Shown here in pieces: positions 11,001 to 20,430 of a DNA stretch of 38,725 bases. The notes beneath the pieces were generated by a model. It saw nothing but the letters and a program-made list of their open reading frames with translations. It did no database searches and was not told the origin of the DNA. A program made the position numbers and the translations under genes. Within the stretch, counting starts at the first letter, position 1. Every line of letters starts with the position of its first letter. The stretch lies in NCBI GenBank assembly GCA_002104905.1, contig MCFE01000760.1, positions 1 through 38,725 of the forward strand, in the 5' to 3' direction. Source of the stretch: Basidiobolus meristosporus CBS 931.73 (lineage: Eukaryota; Basidiobolomycota; Basidiobolomycetes; Basidiobolales; Basidiobolaceae).

Positions 11001-11981
11001 ATTTAGTTGTATAGACCCACTGGCGGTAGCTTCCAATGCAGAGTTATCTCCCAGATAAACCTTTCTTACAGGAATAGTCCTTAAGTTGCTGAACCAATCC
11101 TTTATACCACAAATATGCTGTGATGCTCCAGAGTCAATATACCATTCATTACTTTGGTTACTTGCACTCTCTTGTACAGTGACAAATAACTGTTCATCAG
11201 TAGTTATATGGTTTGTCTGCTCTAGTTTCTGTTTTTTGTCTGCTTGTTTCTTCTTACATTCTCTTGCCCAGTGTCCTGGCTTCTTACAGTAGTTACAGCA
11301 GCCAGGTTTTCTTCGGTTTTGTTGCTTTCCCTTCTTTTCTGTATGCCTTTCTGAACTGAATAAAGCATTATCTTCAATTTTCTCTGCTTGATCATTACGT
11401 CTGAGTTCTTCATGGAGAAGTCTTCCTTTGACATAGTCTAAAGTCAAGTTGTCTTCTCTGCTTTCAAAAGAAAGTATGAGTGGCTCATACTCGTCTGGTA
11501 GGCTGCAAAGCAGACAGAGTATCTTTTCTCCATCATCTACACCAGCATTAATACTGTAAAGTTCTTCTGCAAGTGTCTCCATTCTGGTAATGAGTTGTAG
11601 CATGTCATCATCTGGCTTTTTTCTCATGTTGAAGAACTTTTGTTTCAAATACAGCTTGCTTGATACTGACTTTGCTCTAAAGATCTTCTCTAAGGATTCC
11701 CATGCTGCTTTGGCAGTATTTGAGGCATGGATTTGTCCAATGAAGGAGTCTTGCACATTGATGCATATTGCATTGAAGGCCTTTCTCTCCTTCTCTTGAA
11801 ACTTCTCCACATCTTCTGCTGTTCCTTTGAGCTCAACTTCCTTTCCTGTTACTATGTTCCAAAGCTTTCCTTCCTCAAGGTGGATCTGCATCTTGATTCT
11901 CCAAAGTCTGTAGTTCTTCCCATCAAACCTCTCCTTTACAGGGAAGATGTTGGTATTGCTTTGTTTGCTGGTAGAAGTCAT
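8064..11981 (-). pseudogene. Copia Gag-Pol polyprotein with four in-frame stops (copy 3)
   Basis: One frame of about 1,306 codons, normal for a copia polyprotein. Domains in order: Gag (residues ~1-220; FDGKNYRLWRIKMQIH, INVQDSFIGQIH), a CCHC zinc knuckle (CNYCKKPGHWARECKKK, ~230), retropepsin (WYIDSGASQHIC, Asp-Ser-Gly, ~280), GAG-pre-integrase (WHRRLGHIGEQKM), the integrase core with D in HSDICGPM, D in LQSDNGGEY and E in QQNGVAERANRT, RT (KARLVAKGY-type, DVKTAFLNGDLQE, LYGLKQAPRAWY, VDD box) and RNase H (STTGYVFLYAGAA, TVALSTTEAEYM, HIDIEHHFVRE). The stops are at 10137-10139 (TAA), 9870-9872 (TGA), 9054-9056 (TAG, at the residue before VDD) and 8601-8603 (TAA). No frameshift was seen. The ATG at 11981 is the first after the primer site. 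Confidence 0.95.
8070..8082 (-). promoter_or_regulatory. Polypurine tract, copia copy 3
   Basis: TTGAGGGGGAG immediately before the 3' LTR on the minus strand; this would prime plus-strand DNA synthesis. It also encodes the last residues (VEGE) of the polyprotein. Confidence 0.8.
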
Positions 11982-11999
11982 CTTTAGAATAGATTAAGG

Positions 12000-12017
12000 C
12001 AATCGGGGCTCATAACC
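12000..12017 (-). promoter_or_regulatory. Copia primer-binding site matching the tRNA-iMet anticodon arm
   Basis: Directly after the 5' LTR the minus strand reads GGTTATGAGCCCCGATTG. Its complement contains GGGCTCATAACC, the anticodon stem-loop sequence of fungal initiator tRNA-Met. Priming from this internal site (a half-tRNA) rather than the 3' CCA end is known for Drosophila copia and yeast Ty5. Confidence 0.8.
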
Positions 12018-12386
12018 TGTTGCAATTTAAGAAGTGATTTGGATATAAGGAACTTATCAAGAAATAGTGATAATAGTTGAACTGTTGTTTATTCATAAAG
12101 AAGCTCAGTATTTATACCTTTGTAGAAGTAATACTGCTGCAACACTAAGTAGGGAGGGTTTCTCAATATTCAGGAGCATTCTGTAACAGTTTCAGGGTTA
12201 GTACATAATGTTTGGTAATAGTGCTAATTTGATCCTGACTATAGGGGAATAATCATAAGATCATATATCTGGAGAAAGTGGCAAAGTAAAGGCAGTAAAT
12301 GAGTCCTACACTAACTAAGACCAGCCTAGAATTGTTAAGTAAATTTTTAGCTGCTGAATGATACCAAATAGTCCAATATTTCAACA
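12018..12386 (-). repeat. Copia 5' LTR, copy 3
   Basis: 369 bp, nearly identical to the 3' LTR. On the minus strand it contains GGTATAAATACTGAG (around 12105-12119), a plausible TATA box driving element transcription. Confidence 0.95.
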
Positions 12387-12610
12387 GTTTGTCCACTAGT
12401 TGGTAAGTTACAAATGAACATTCTTGGATGATCTTCAAAGACCCTGTCCATTGAAGCTCTAACTTCTTCCAAATATTAATTCTCAATAATACAAAGATCC
12501 CAAATTTGAGTACCTCTGGTGTTATGGTCTTATCAAATGTCTGCTTTGTCTTTTCTGAACTTTGACATACTTTGGCCTGTGCCTCTTGACATCTTTATTT
12601 CAGCTGGTGG
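12387..12610 (-). pseudogene. Gypsy A integrase C-terminal domain, piece 1
   Basis: The minus-strand translation passes TFDKTITPEVLKFG, then KKLELQWTGSLKIIQECSF and VTYQLVDK. This is the familiar integrase C-terminal order: F-D-K, a G-(D)-x-V-L strand, K-L-x-x-W-x-G-P-like core and a Y-x-L strand. Gag lies directly upstream (12660), so protease, RT, RNase H and the integrase core have been deleted from this copy. The domain is cut by copia copy 3 and ends at 7641-7700. Confidence 0.75.
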
Positions 12611-12659
12611 TGTCTACTTGACTAACTGAGCTCATCCTCTAAGGTGTCTGTAAGCTCTG

Positions 12660-13147
12660 TCAAGTTCTTTCCTTCAGCCCATCAATAATATATGCAAATT
12701 GATCCAAGGGGTCCATTCTTTCAACATGTCCAAGTAGACATCTATGCTCATAGATGTACTCTAGAACCATTCCTTTCTGTCTGGATGTCTTCAACTTCCT
12801 TCTTAGTAGTATTTGCTGGTCTGGGTGTTCAAAAGCATCCTGAATTTTAGACTGAAACTCATCCCATGTAGAGATTGCAGAGTATTCCATCATGGTAGCT
12901 GACCTGATCTTATTAAAGTACCAATGTAAAGCTGCATCTGCCAGGTAAGAGGCTGCATTATGCACTTGCATTTTGGTGCCATTCCTCCAGCCTTAAAAGT
13001 ATCTTCAATCTACATGAGCCAAGATCCCAGATTTTCATTGACTCTGCCATGGGACCGGTGGATCCTCACACTAAAGTTGCCATGTACAGGGATTTGCTGG
13101 TTATGGGCCATGGAAGTCATTCCTTGTTGCTGCTGGCTGAAGATCTG
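12660..13147 (-). pseudogene. Gypsy A Gag, main part (copy 2)
   Basis: Translation starts in ...QIFSQQQQGMTSMAHNQQ, passes HGRVNENLGSW, then after a frame change VHNAASYLADAALHWYF, WDEFQSKIQDAFE, RRKLKTSRQKGMVLEYIYE and FAYIIDGLKERT. The W-x-x-F...F...L-x-x-L...V-x-x-Y pattern is the core of Ty3/gypsy Gag capsid. At 13147 the gene is interrupted by a solo LTR A in the opposite orientation. The 12612-12659 stretch (ELTDTLEDELSQLV-like) still looks coding. Confidence 0.8.
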
Positions 13148-13547
13148 TGTTATGATCTGCCGCCTGAATGTTTAAGTTAGATCAGTTTTTAGTCAAATCA
13201 ATTAGTATATGCTCAGGTTATCAGTATATCAGTATTATCTATGAAATCAGTAGCATTAGTCAGCAAATATATCAGCAGATCCTTATCAGACAGAAATAGA
13301 TATATTAAGTAGGATCTTCTTGGGTGATGATGATGCAATCAAATGAGTCATCAGCCACAAACTACATTAGGAAATACAATTATTCAGCAATTGATCTGGC
13401 AAAATGTATATAAGGAGCTGCTGGAACCTCAATAAAGATCAGTTCAAGTTTTAGTGAATACAATACTAGCTAAACTCCCTATTCCTCTACAACTCTAATA
13501 CCAAGACTTGTAACATCTCTACAACTCTTATATTAAGACTTGTAACA
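13148..13547 (+). repeat. Solo LTR A inserted in gag, plus orientation
   Basis: TGTTATGATCTGCC...TTGTAACA with perfect 5-bp terminal inverted repeat TGTTA/TAACA. It is flanked by TCTG on both sides (13144-13147 and 13548-13551; ATCTG if the terminal A is shared), so it is a true insertion. The body is 368 bp; the extra 32 bp come from a tandem copy of the last 32 bp (13484-13515 and 13516-13547). It carries ATATAAGG near 13408. Confidence 0.9.
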
Positions 13548-13617
13548 TCTGCAGTGCCTGTTGCAGTTGGGACAGGATTTACAGCATAGCATTCTTTCAT
13601 TCTTAATTTTCTGACAT
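13548..13617 (-). pseudogene. Start of gypsy A Gag (copy 2)
   Basis: ATG at 13617 (MSEN) corresponds to the gag start of copy 1 at 908. Stops follow almost at once (TAA, TGA). The piece is separated from the rest of gag by the solo LTR at 13148-13547. Confidence 0.55.
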
Positions 13618-13672
13618 CATGAGGGAGGCTTCTTTCTTTGGGAGGGAGGTTTCTGGTGATTGCTGCTATCAA

Positions 13673-13963
13673 TGTACAAGTCTTCATATAAAAGTTGTAC
13701 AGGAATAAGGAGTTAAGTTAGTATCATATTCACTACACAAGAATAGATATTTATTGCGGTTCCAGAAGCCCCTTATGTACATCTGCAAGATCAATTGCTG
13801 ACTAATTGTACAACCTAATGTAGGTTGTGGCTGATGAATCATTTGAATGCATCATCACACCAAATTAAATCATACTTGACATATCTATTTTTGTCTGATA
13901 TCAATCTGCTGATGAATGCTACTGATTTGGTAGATAACACTGATATGGTGATAGGCTAAGCAT
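13673..13963 (-). repeat. 5' LTR of gypsy A copy 2 (5' end missing)
   Basis: It matches LTR A from about base 70 to the end (GACTTGTACA) on the minus strand. The first ~70 bp are replaced at 13964 by Tnp2 gene sequence. The candidate primer site TTGATAGCAGCAATCACC follows at 13655-13672. Confidence 0.75.
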
Positions 13964-14536
13964 AAGACACACAAAATTCATCCAGCAATGGATACAGATA
14001 GCTATTTGGTCTAAATGGTGCTTGAGGCCCCAATACCAATACTAGTGAGCCTACTACAAGACCTTGGCTCTGACACTGTAAGATAGGTGGAAGATTCTGG
14101 TGATGAGAATCAGTGGCCAGCTGGATTTGCTGGTAGAGTACTTGTTTAATGAATATCCATTATGTGCCAAGGGAGAGGCATGTTCATACATACCTTCAAA
14201 GTAGACCTTACTTCTCAGCTGTTTGTAATGCTTGCCATCAAATACATTGGATATACTCACAATGGATTGACACTGAGTGTAGTATTATCTAGCTGTGCCA
14301 TATATGTTAGACTGCAAAAGCTCATTTAGACAGGGTATATCTGGAATATATCTGGAGTGTGAACATTGGTCTCTCCCAATTGTATTGAATTCCTGACAAA
14401 TTGGACACTTTGCAGTGGTGGGATTTTCTGATGTGAATGCCATACAACTTTATCAGATGCTGGTATCTGGACAGTCTCTGAATCATATGTTGCTATCCAC
14501 ATGGCAGTTAATTGTTTACACCATGTATGAGGCAAG
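13964..14536 (-). pseudogene. CACTA transposase (Tnp2) fragment, copy C
   Basis: Aligns with 31955-32475 of copy 3 and 19060-19590 of copy 2. Recognisable pieces: ATYDSETVQIPA, FDGKHYKQLRSKVYFEGMYE and SLNKYSTSKSSWPLIL. In the Tnp2 (Transposase_21) family the D-G-F/Y followed by K-x-S-x-W-P-L-I-L marks the first catalytic region; here it is DGYS-like with an N. Stops and shifts are frequent. One side is cut by an LTR A, the other by a foldback element. Confidence 0.7.
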
Positions 14537-14965
14537 ATGCACAAAAATACATGGCAATATCTTGGTCCACTGGCTCTATGTAGCACTAGAAGTTGTTCTT
14601 ATAGGCTTTACTTCATGGCTAATATTTAAATACAGTGCCAGAGGACCAAGACAGTGTCATGCATTTTTGTGACATGTTACAATCAACAGGAGCTAGTCAG
14701 AGTGTTATGGGTATTGAGGCCCAGATGATTGTCTTCAGTCCTTCTTACCTCTTCCACATCATTTGCAACAACAATCCCAAAAAAAAGGTCAAAAAATGGA
14801 TTTTCTCCAGCACTAGAGGTGAAACACAGGGGCTGCTTTAGATTAAAATGTATAAGTATGTTTTGCACTCTGTGGCCATGTATAGGTCCACTTAGCCTCC
14901 CTGGCATAATTTGGCATCATTTGGCACTCATGGCTCAATGTGGCACTATCCAATGTAACAAGTCT
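14537..14965. mobile_element. Foldback element 2, left arm truncated
   Basis: The right arm (about 14630-14965) aligns with the arms of the palindromic element at 29147-29880. It includes CAGTGCCAGAGGACCAAGAC, the AAAAAAAAGGTCAAAAAATGGA region and the terminus GGCACTATCCAATGTAACAAGTCT. Only the inner ~65 bp of the left arm remain (CAATATCTTGGTCCACTGG), so the outer left arm was lost where it now joins Tnp2 copy C. No protein is encoded. It sits immediately upstream of the promoter-like region of acc copy A. Confidence 0.8.
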
Positions 14966-15119
14966 ATTCACCTATAAAAATGTAAGATTCAATGATAACC
15001 TGCCATAGTAAGAATGATAAATAAATTTGTGCACAATATAAAGTTACATGCATTACACTACTTCTCCTATGGTTTGATTTACTTCCATATACCTGCTGCC
15101 AAAAAATAAAGCAAAGCTG
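14966..15119 (+). promoter_or_regulatory. Conserved upstream region of acc copy A
   Basis: The ~105 bp from CACCTATAAAAATGTAAG to GGTTTGA aligns with 20305-20415, upstream of acc copy B. Shared elements are TGTAAGATTCAATG and a TATA-like (A)TAAATAAA(T/G)TTGTG. The same relation to acc in two copies suggests promoter and leader sequence. Confidence 0.5.
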
Positions 15120-16037
15120 TCTGATCCCAACCAAACCACACCACTGTCAGCTGTAGAAGAACAGTTGGACAATGGCTTGCTTTGACATTCAGTGCAGTAA
15201 GCAGGGCTACAACCAAAAAGTGGTTGTGTTGACAGTGTGCCTACAGAAGGTAATCATGCGGACTTCTCAGGCTTTCAGTCAAGTAGGTTATTTAGAATCT
15301 CTGCAGAGCAACAAGTTGACCTTAATGTTCAGTCAGATGAGAATGTAGCAAAAGCAGTACCTTCAGTTGAAGACTAGCAAGTGGCTGTCATAACATCACA
15401 ACCTCCTGTATAGCATGTATGTTGTCAGGTCATGCCAAACATTGACAAGCCAATTAGGTGCAGTGGCAGATTGGATCAATGCAGTGGCCCAGAGAAATTG
15501 GGAGATAGTCCATATACAGGATGAGCAGATAAACTGTGTAGGGCAATCAATATCCCAGGCAGAGAAAGCAGTACTTTTGCTGCAAAGAGGGAGCTCAAGT
15601 AGCACAATGTCACAGCCAAGAGTTAAGCCATATGCTGATGTAACAGCAGAGGAACACTGTAAAGTCTCTGAAGCGCAATATCAGTGCCCCAAGATAAAGC
15701 CTACAGAAATTTCTATCACAGCCTAGGAGGGAGAAGCTGCAGTTTTTATACCATGGTATAGAATTACAAGGACATTGACTTTCCATGAAGCCAAAGAATG
15801 CAGTTCTAAAGAGTGCATTGATGTTCAAGAGGATGTTAGAAGTTTAGAACACTAAAACATCAAGGCCAGCATACCATGGAACCATCAGGAACATAAGGCC
15901 AAGCAGACTGCACTTGGTTGGTCCCATGAGCATTATCCTGGATTCAATCAAGCCAACAGATTTTGAGCCAGCATTGGTATACTAAGAAAGTATCCCAGGA
16001 ATAGCAGAAGCCATCAAAGGCAGCAGAACAAGGGTGC

Positions 16038-16460
16038 AACAGCTTAAAACCAGCAGCTTCCTCAAGAGCTTGTAACAAGCAGCACCAAAAGCTCTAAACC
16101 AGCATCAAAGAGGCATCAGGTAGCTGGAAGAGTGCCAGTAAGGGACCTGCAGACAGACACCAATGCACCAGCACAACATTTATCAAAGCAAAAGCATAGT
16201 TCCACTCAGGAAGCATTCAGTCAAAGTAGCAGTGATGGACCTAGAGGTAATAAAAACCAGCAGCTATCTCAGGAGCCTGTCACAACAGGCGCTTAGAGCT
16301 CAAGACAAGTGGGAAAGAAGTCTCAGGTTGCCTATGGAGTGCCAGCAAGAGATATGCATGCCAAGCATATGCATCAGAGCTGCATATATCAAGAACAAAG
16401 TGTAGGTCAATGCAAAAAGCTCCCAGACAAAGTAGCTGTTGGAGACCTGGCACAGACCAA
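16038..16460 (+). repeat. Two ~215-bp tandem repeats inside acc copy A
   Basis: 16038-16253 and 16254-16460 both begin AAAACCAGCAGCT, pass a GAGCCTGT/GAGCTTGT-type segment and GAGTGCCAG(T/C)AAG, and end with CA(G)(T/A)CAAAGTAGC...GGACCT. acc copy B has at most a short piece of this region, so repeat number varies between copies. Confidence 0.65.
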
Positions 16461-16609
16461 GGCAATGGCCAAGGGAAAGAAGTCTACCCAAGCCAGAGAC
16501 AGGAAGATGTGTGAAAAAAGCTGCAGTGCTTGCCCATTACCACTCTAAGCCCAGAACAGATGAATCCCATAATAGCCAAGTAGAGCTACCCACAATAAAA
16601 CTGCTGTTT

Positions 16610-16900
16610 GCACAAGAGTTGGAAGTTTAGCTGGTTGAGCTATATTTCAGTGAGGTAGTTGAGTTTGCCAATAAAGGCAACTTGTCTACCACAGACTCTG
16701 CATCTTCTGTTGTTGACAGAGTGCATATCCAAAAATTAACAGACAAAGAAGCAATGTCAAAAACTCACAAAGCTAGCACAAGAGTTGGATGTGCTGCCAG
16801 GTAGATGAGTTTGCTGAAAAAGGCAATTTGTCTACCGCAGCCTCCACATCCTTGATTGTTGACAGAGTGGAGATCCCACTGATAGACAAGGCTACAACAT
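16610..16900 (+). repeat. ~165-bp tandem duplication in the C-terminal part of acc copy A
   Basis: GAGTTTGCCAATAAAGGCAA (from 16664) and GAGTTTGCTGAAAAAGGCAA (from 16806) start two copies. Both continue CTTGTCTACC-type sequence, TTGTTGACAGAGTG and ATCC. acc copy B has this block once (GAGTTTGCAGAAAAGGGCAG near 21088). Confidence 0.65.
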
Positions 16901-17228
16901 CAAGAGCTCAAAAGACTATAGCAATGCCTTCAGTTGAATTTTGGAACATTGATAGGCACACCAAGAGGGTGCAAGACTTCTTCCAGAGCAGTACTCAAGA
17001 AAACACATTGAAATGTTGCAAGGATGTATTGCAAAGACTTGCAGATGAGTTGCAACACCTTGCTGTGCCAGCTGAAGACCAGGACATAGGTTATACACTG
17101 AATGATCAGAGGCTTAAAGCCATAGGCCCTATGAAAAATAATTTGGTCCCACAGGTGGATTTGATCCAGAACAGCAGTCCAGATCACACTTAGAGACTAT
17201 CACAACACCAGCAGCTGGGAATAAGTGA

Positions 17229-17561
17229 CCCTCTTAACAATTTTATGATGGACCATGACAGCATTTTGCTAATTTGACAGCAACATAAAGTTATAAAAAT
17301 TGATGGGATTTTACTGGTGCTCTAACAATAGTTATACAACATTTTTGCGTTCTTAGTGCGCTCTGCAAATATTTTAGGTGAATCCAACCAGCCAAGATAC
17401 AGTACAGTAGCCTACAGCTAGTTATGTATAATGCTACTGTACCAACTTACCAAATGGTATTTTCTTTTTCTACCTCTGCTTGTGCAGTTCATATATTCCA
17501 CTGTAGAATCACCCCTGTTTATTTGCTTACCTACTTCTACCTTGCACATTCCACATATAGT
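17229..17561. other. Spacer between acc end and Tnp2 3' end
   Basis: Aligns through most of its length with 30038-30453, so it belongs to the acc/Tnp2 module. Shared features: GACAGCATTTTGC/GATGGCATTTTGC, an AATAAA/ATAAAG-type polyadenylation-like segment and TATTTTAGGTGAATCCA / TATTTTAAGTGGATCCA. No ORF was seen, and no CACTA-type terminal repeat. Confidence 0.5.
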
Positions 17562-20210
17562 TTAATCAAAAAAAACTATGGGCTCCTGCTTACTAAGCTC
17601 TACAAGCATGCTCACCTGCCATAATTGACATACTTCCATCACCCCAACTTTACGGCTTTTTAGTGTGATACTTGCAAAGTTGCCATATACCTTGCACTGC
17701 TGGTAATATAAACATCTTGTATGCATATGCTTGGTTGTTGCCACTTTTGCTTGAATACCTTCTATATATCCGCAAAGGACTTCTTGGTATTTAGCCAATA
17801 TATTCCTTCTCCCTGCTGGATTCTAGTCCCCCCTATAGTTGCCCTCTAGCTCTTGCTTGTGTTTATGCCATATTGAATGGTGCAGAAGTTGGCTTGCAAC
17901 TATTGGAGATCTGGCATACCTGGGTAGAGTGTTTTTAATAAAATTTAGTTGCTTGTTGCATACAACCCAACTTTGCATTACTTAACTGATTACCCACATA
18001 TGGCGGCTGCTTAGCTTTTTAATGTCATAAACATAGGTGTGTTCATGTGCACAACTGTCCTCAGTATTTTCTAACCCTTGCGGGCTGTCCTCCATGTGCC
18101 AACTTTTCACATCCATGACAGACTTAAAGTTAAAATTCTTGATAAGATTTGGATATGGTAGTACCTGCAACTTGTCTTGTCTTCCTATTTCCCCACACAT
18201 CCGCTCCATAGAAAACTTCCAAAAGGTGAACACGGCCCAATATTCTCCACACACAATGCAAGATGGAGCAAAGAATGGGTACAGCAGCAGCAAAGATCTA
18301 TGCATTCATCTTTATGCTTGTAGTATAGCCGCTCAAAGCCCATCACAATATCCTGCACAACAGTTGTAGATGTGTCAATTTCCAATAGTAATCTGATTCT
18401 GGATAAATATTCCTACAATGCTCACATATGACTCCCAATACTTCCAATGCACTCTTGGAAAAGATGGCTCCAGAACACCACTAGAATCAATGCATATCCA
18501 GCTCATCCAGTCTTTGCATTTGTGTTGTTACATATGCATATGAATATTGATTGTAGCCTGTGAGAAGTGCGTAGGGTAGCAGATACTCTGTAATATCCTG
18601 ACAACTCTGTCAAATTTCCCCGGTATTTCAAAGGGCACTTTAACCTGAAATGCCCCATGTTCAACTTGGTCATCAGTATAGGGATATTGTTTAAAAGCAA
18701 ATGCATTACTCCCAGTGGAAAGCTTATGCTATAACAGATACTGTTTATATTAAATATCTCTTGTTTCCAATTGATTCCATATTCCAGCCAATGGCTCACT
18801 GCTTGCCAACTTTGCCGCAATTGCATGCTGACTTTGGTACATTCTCTCCATGGGAAGATGATGTTCCTAGTGCTGGTGTTTGGGTAATAATAATGTGTGT
18901 GAGTTATGGAGTAAGTGCCTTGGATCTCACACTTTTGACAGCAGTACCATCCATTGTTCCTGGAAAAACCTGCAATTTAGCTGATGGGCGGTGTATCTCC
19001 AATGCAGGTAACAATATGCACTTTTATATGACAGCCACTCACTATTATTTGGCTGGAAAGCATACCAAACTCATCCATCAATGGATAGAGATAGCTGTCC
19101 ATGTAGGACAGTGCTTTAGGCCCAAATACCAGAGAGACTACCATCAGATTACTGCTCAGATATTCTAAGAGGGCAGCAGATTCAGATTGATGAGAATTAG
19201 TGGCCAACAGGATTTGCTTGTAGAGTACTTGTGTAATGAGAATCCATCAAGTGCTAAGGCAAAGGCATGGTCATATATACCTTCAAAGTAGCTCTTGCTT
19301 CTTAGCTGTTTGTAATGTTTGCCATTAGATATATTGGATATGCTTGCGCTTGATTGATACTGACTGTGGTACTGTAGAGCTTTGTAATACTTGTCAGACT
19401 GCATTAGCTTTTTTAGATTGGGTATTACTGGAATATATCTAGAGTGTGAACAATGTTTTGCCTCAATGGTGGTGGATTTCTGACAATTTGGACATGTTGT
19501 AATGATAGCATTTTTGGAAGTGAATGCCATGCAACTGTTAACACATGCTGAAGTCAGGACAGTCTCTGGATCATATGTTGCCAGACACATGACAGTTATC
19601 TACTTGTACCATGTACATAGTAGGTTGTATCTCAGAATGTTTTGGGCAAGTAGCAGAAATAAATCCTCAAAGACCCCATTACTGATATTAGTGGAAACAC
19701 GCCACTTCTCCAGCAACAACATTACATCATTCCCCAGTATATAGGTTACTGGTCTCACTTGGCTCATAAAGTATCCTTAGTATTTATTTCAATGGGTGTT
19801 GTCTCATTGCATATTAGGATCTGACTGGGCTCATATATGTTACTGTTGTTAGGGAAGATGGGCTAACAATCCATCAGTGAAACTTCTTTGCCAGAGCTAT
19901 CACTCTGTGTGCCATATTCAAAAGGCTGAAGTGAGCCTAAAGGCAACACAAACTCACCTGTCTCTGTTTGCGCAAGGGGACAAAGATGGCCAGGTGCCAA
20001 TATGGGATTATCAACTGGCCAGCAAGATAATGTTGGTACAATAGTGACCAATCAATGGTCAAATATGAATTGTGTGGCAAAACACTGATCATGATCCTTG
20101 TAATACTTCCTATGCTGTCTGCATGCTTCATAGCTAAGAGGCTTGCTACAATAGCCACATGGTCTTTTTTCTCTTCCATTACAGCATTGAATCAAAGAGT
20201 CATCTCCATG
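17562..20210 (-). pseudogene. CACTA-type transposase (Tnp2), copy 2, most complete
   Basis: A cut-and-paste transposase gene of the CACTA/EnSpm type, decayed by stops and shifts but nearly full length. N-terminus (~20200): a CxxC-H zinc-finger-like segment (RPCGYCSKPLSYEACRQHRK). Then ...FDGKHYKQLR-type sequence, ALALDGFSLHKYSTSKSCWP (first catalytic Asp region), NLMVVSLVFGPKALSYMDSY, a C-x-x-C segment (CQKCEIQGTYSI-like), and the DUF4218-like domain (GHFRLKCPLKYRG; WICIDSSG; HWKYWES; MGFERLYYKHKDECIDLCCC; ENIGPCSPFGSF). The C-terminal ~80 codons (17798-17562) contain ITLKSRKVGVMEVCQLWQV, shared with copy 3. In copy 2 the frame is intact through LLLNNIPI (~18680), where copy 3 lacks a base. 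Confidence 0.8.
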
Positions 20211-20430
20211 GAGCAAAGAGTTTGACCTTCAACAACATAATGCTATTATATCACTTTTTGGTCAATACTCATGTGAATTTAAGACAGTTTTGTATTTGAG
20301 ACTTTGCACCTATATGAATGTAAGATTCAATGTTGACCTGCATTAGTAAGCACTATAAATAAAGTTGTGGCACCATATACACACATATGTATATTACTAT
20401 TTCCCCTTTGGTTTGACTTCTGAATATGTC
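20211..20430. promoter_or_regulatory. Divergent intergenic region between Tnp2 copy 2 and acc copy B
   Basis: 220 bp separate the Tnp2 N-terminus (minus) from the start of acc-like sequence (plus). It contains TGTAAGATTCAATG and GCACTATAAATAAAG, conserved upstream of acc copy A as well. A shared promoter for both genes is an inference. Confidence 0.45.

Larger units (their letters stand above)
7701..12386 (-). mobile_element. Ty1/copia retrotransposon, complete structure (copy 3)
   Basis: All landmarks of a copia element are present on the minus strand. These are a 5' LTR (12018-12386), a tRNA-iMet-type primer site (12000-12017), one gag-pol frame (11981-8064), a polypurine tract (8070-8082) and a 3' LTR (7701-8069). 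Both LTRs are 369 bp and differ at only about three positions, all transitions. The flanks GTTTG (7696-7700) and GTTTG (12387-12391) are a 5-bp target duplication. It interrupts a gypsy A integrase. Four in-frame stops make it non-autonomous as read. Confidence 0.95.
15120..17228 (+). pseudogene. acc copy A: unidentified gene paired with Tnp2
   Basis: A decayed plus-strand gene. Frames recur in acc copy B, which shows it once coded. Parts in order: an N-terminal helical segment (WINAVAQRNWEIVHIQDEQI, 15415-15560) with ISQAEKAVLLLQR; TAEEHCKVSEAQYQC; a short conserved block (in copy B: IPWDHQEFKAKQNALDLLHE followed by YPAF and W-A), spoiled here; a K/Q/S-rich region of ~215-bp tandem repeats (16038-16460); and a C-terminal part with EFAEKGNLSTAA, DRVEIPL and CKDVLQRLADELQHLAV. 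The last ~25 codons match the acc ends at 7505 and 29935 and stop with TGA at 17226-17228. I do not recognise the family. The convergent neighbour is Tnp2. A DNA-binding or regulatory partner of the transposase is a guess from position only. Confidence 0.5.

Noticed and set aside
11727-11987. Plus-strand ORF of 86 codons (and a twin at 5975-6235)
   Set aside because: Exact antisense of copia Gag in both copies. The similarity between them is explained by the Gag coding strand.
14326-14586. Minus-strand ORF of 86 codons as an intact small gene
   Set aside because: It joins the end of foldback element 2 to a shifted frame of Tnp2 copy C; only the middle part is real Tnp2 sequence.
17562-20210. 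KDZ (Kyakuja/Dileera/Zisupton) transposase as an alternative for the Tnp2-like genes
   Set aside because: The D-G-F...W-P-L-I-L, G-P-K...L-D-S-Y-L-Y-P-L and DUF4218-like parts fit CACTA Tnp2; no KDZ-specific motif was seen.
17229-20430. CACTA-style terminal inverted repeats for the Tnp2 element
   Set aside because: CACTAT strings occur (e.g. 20368), but no matching inverted partner with a short target duplication was found; here they read better as a TATA region.
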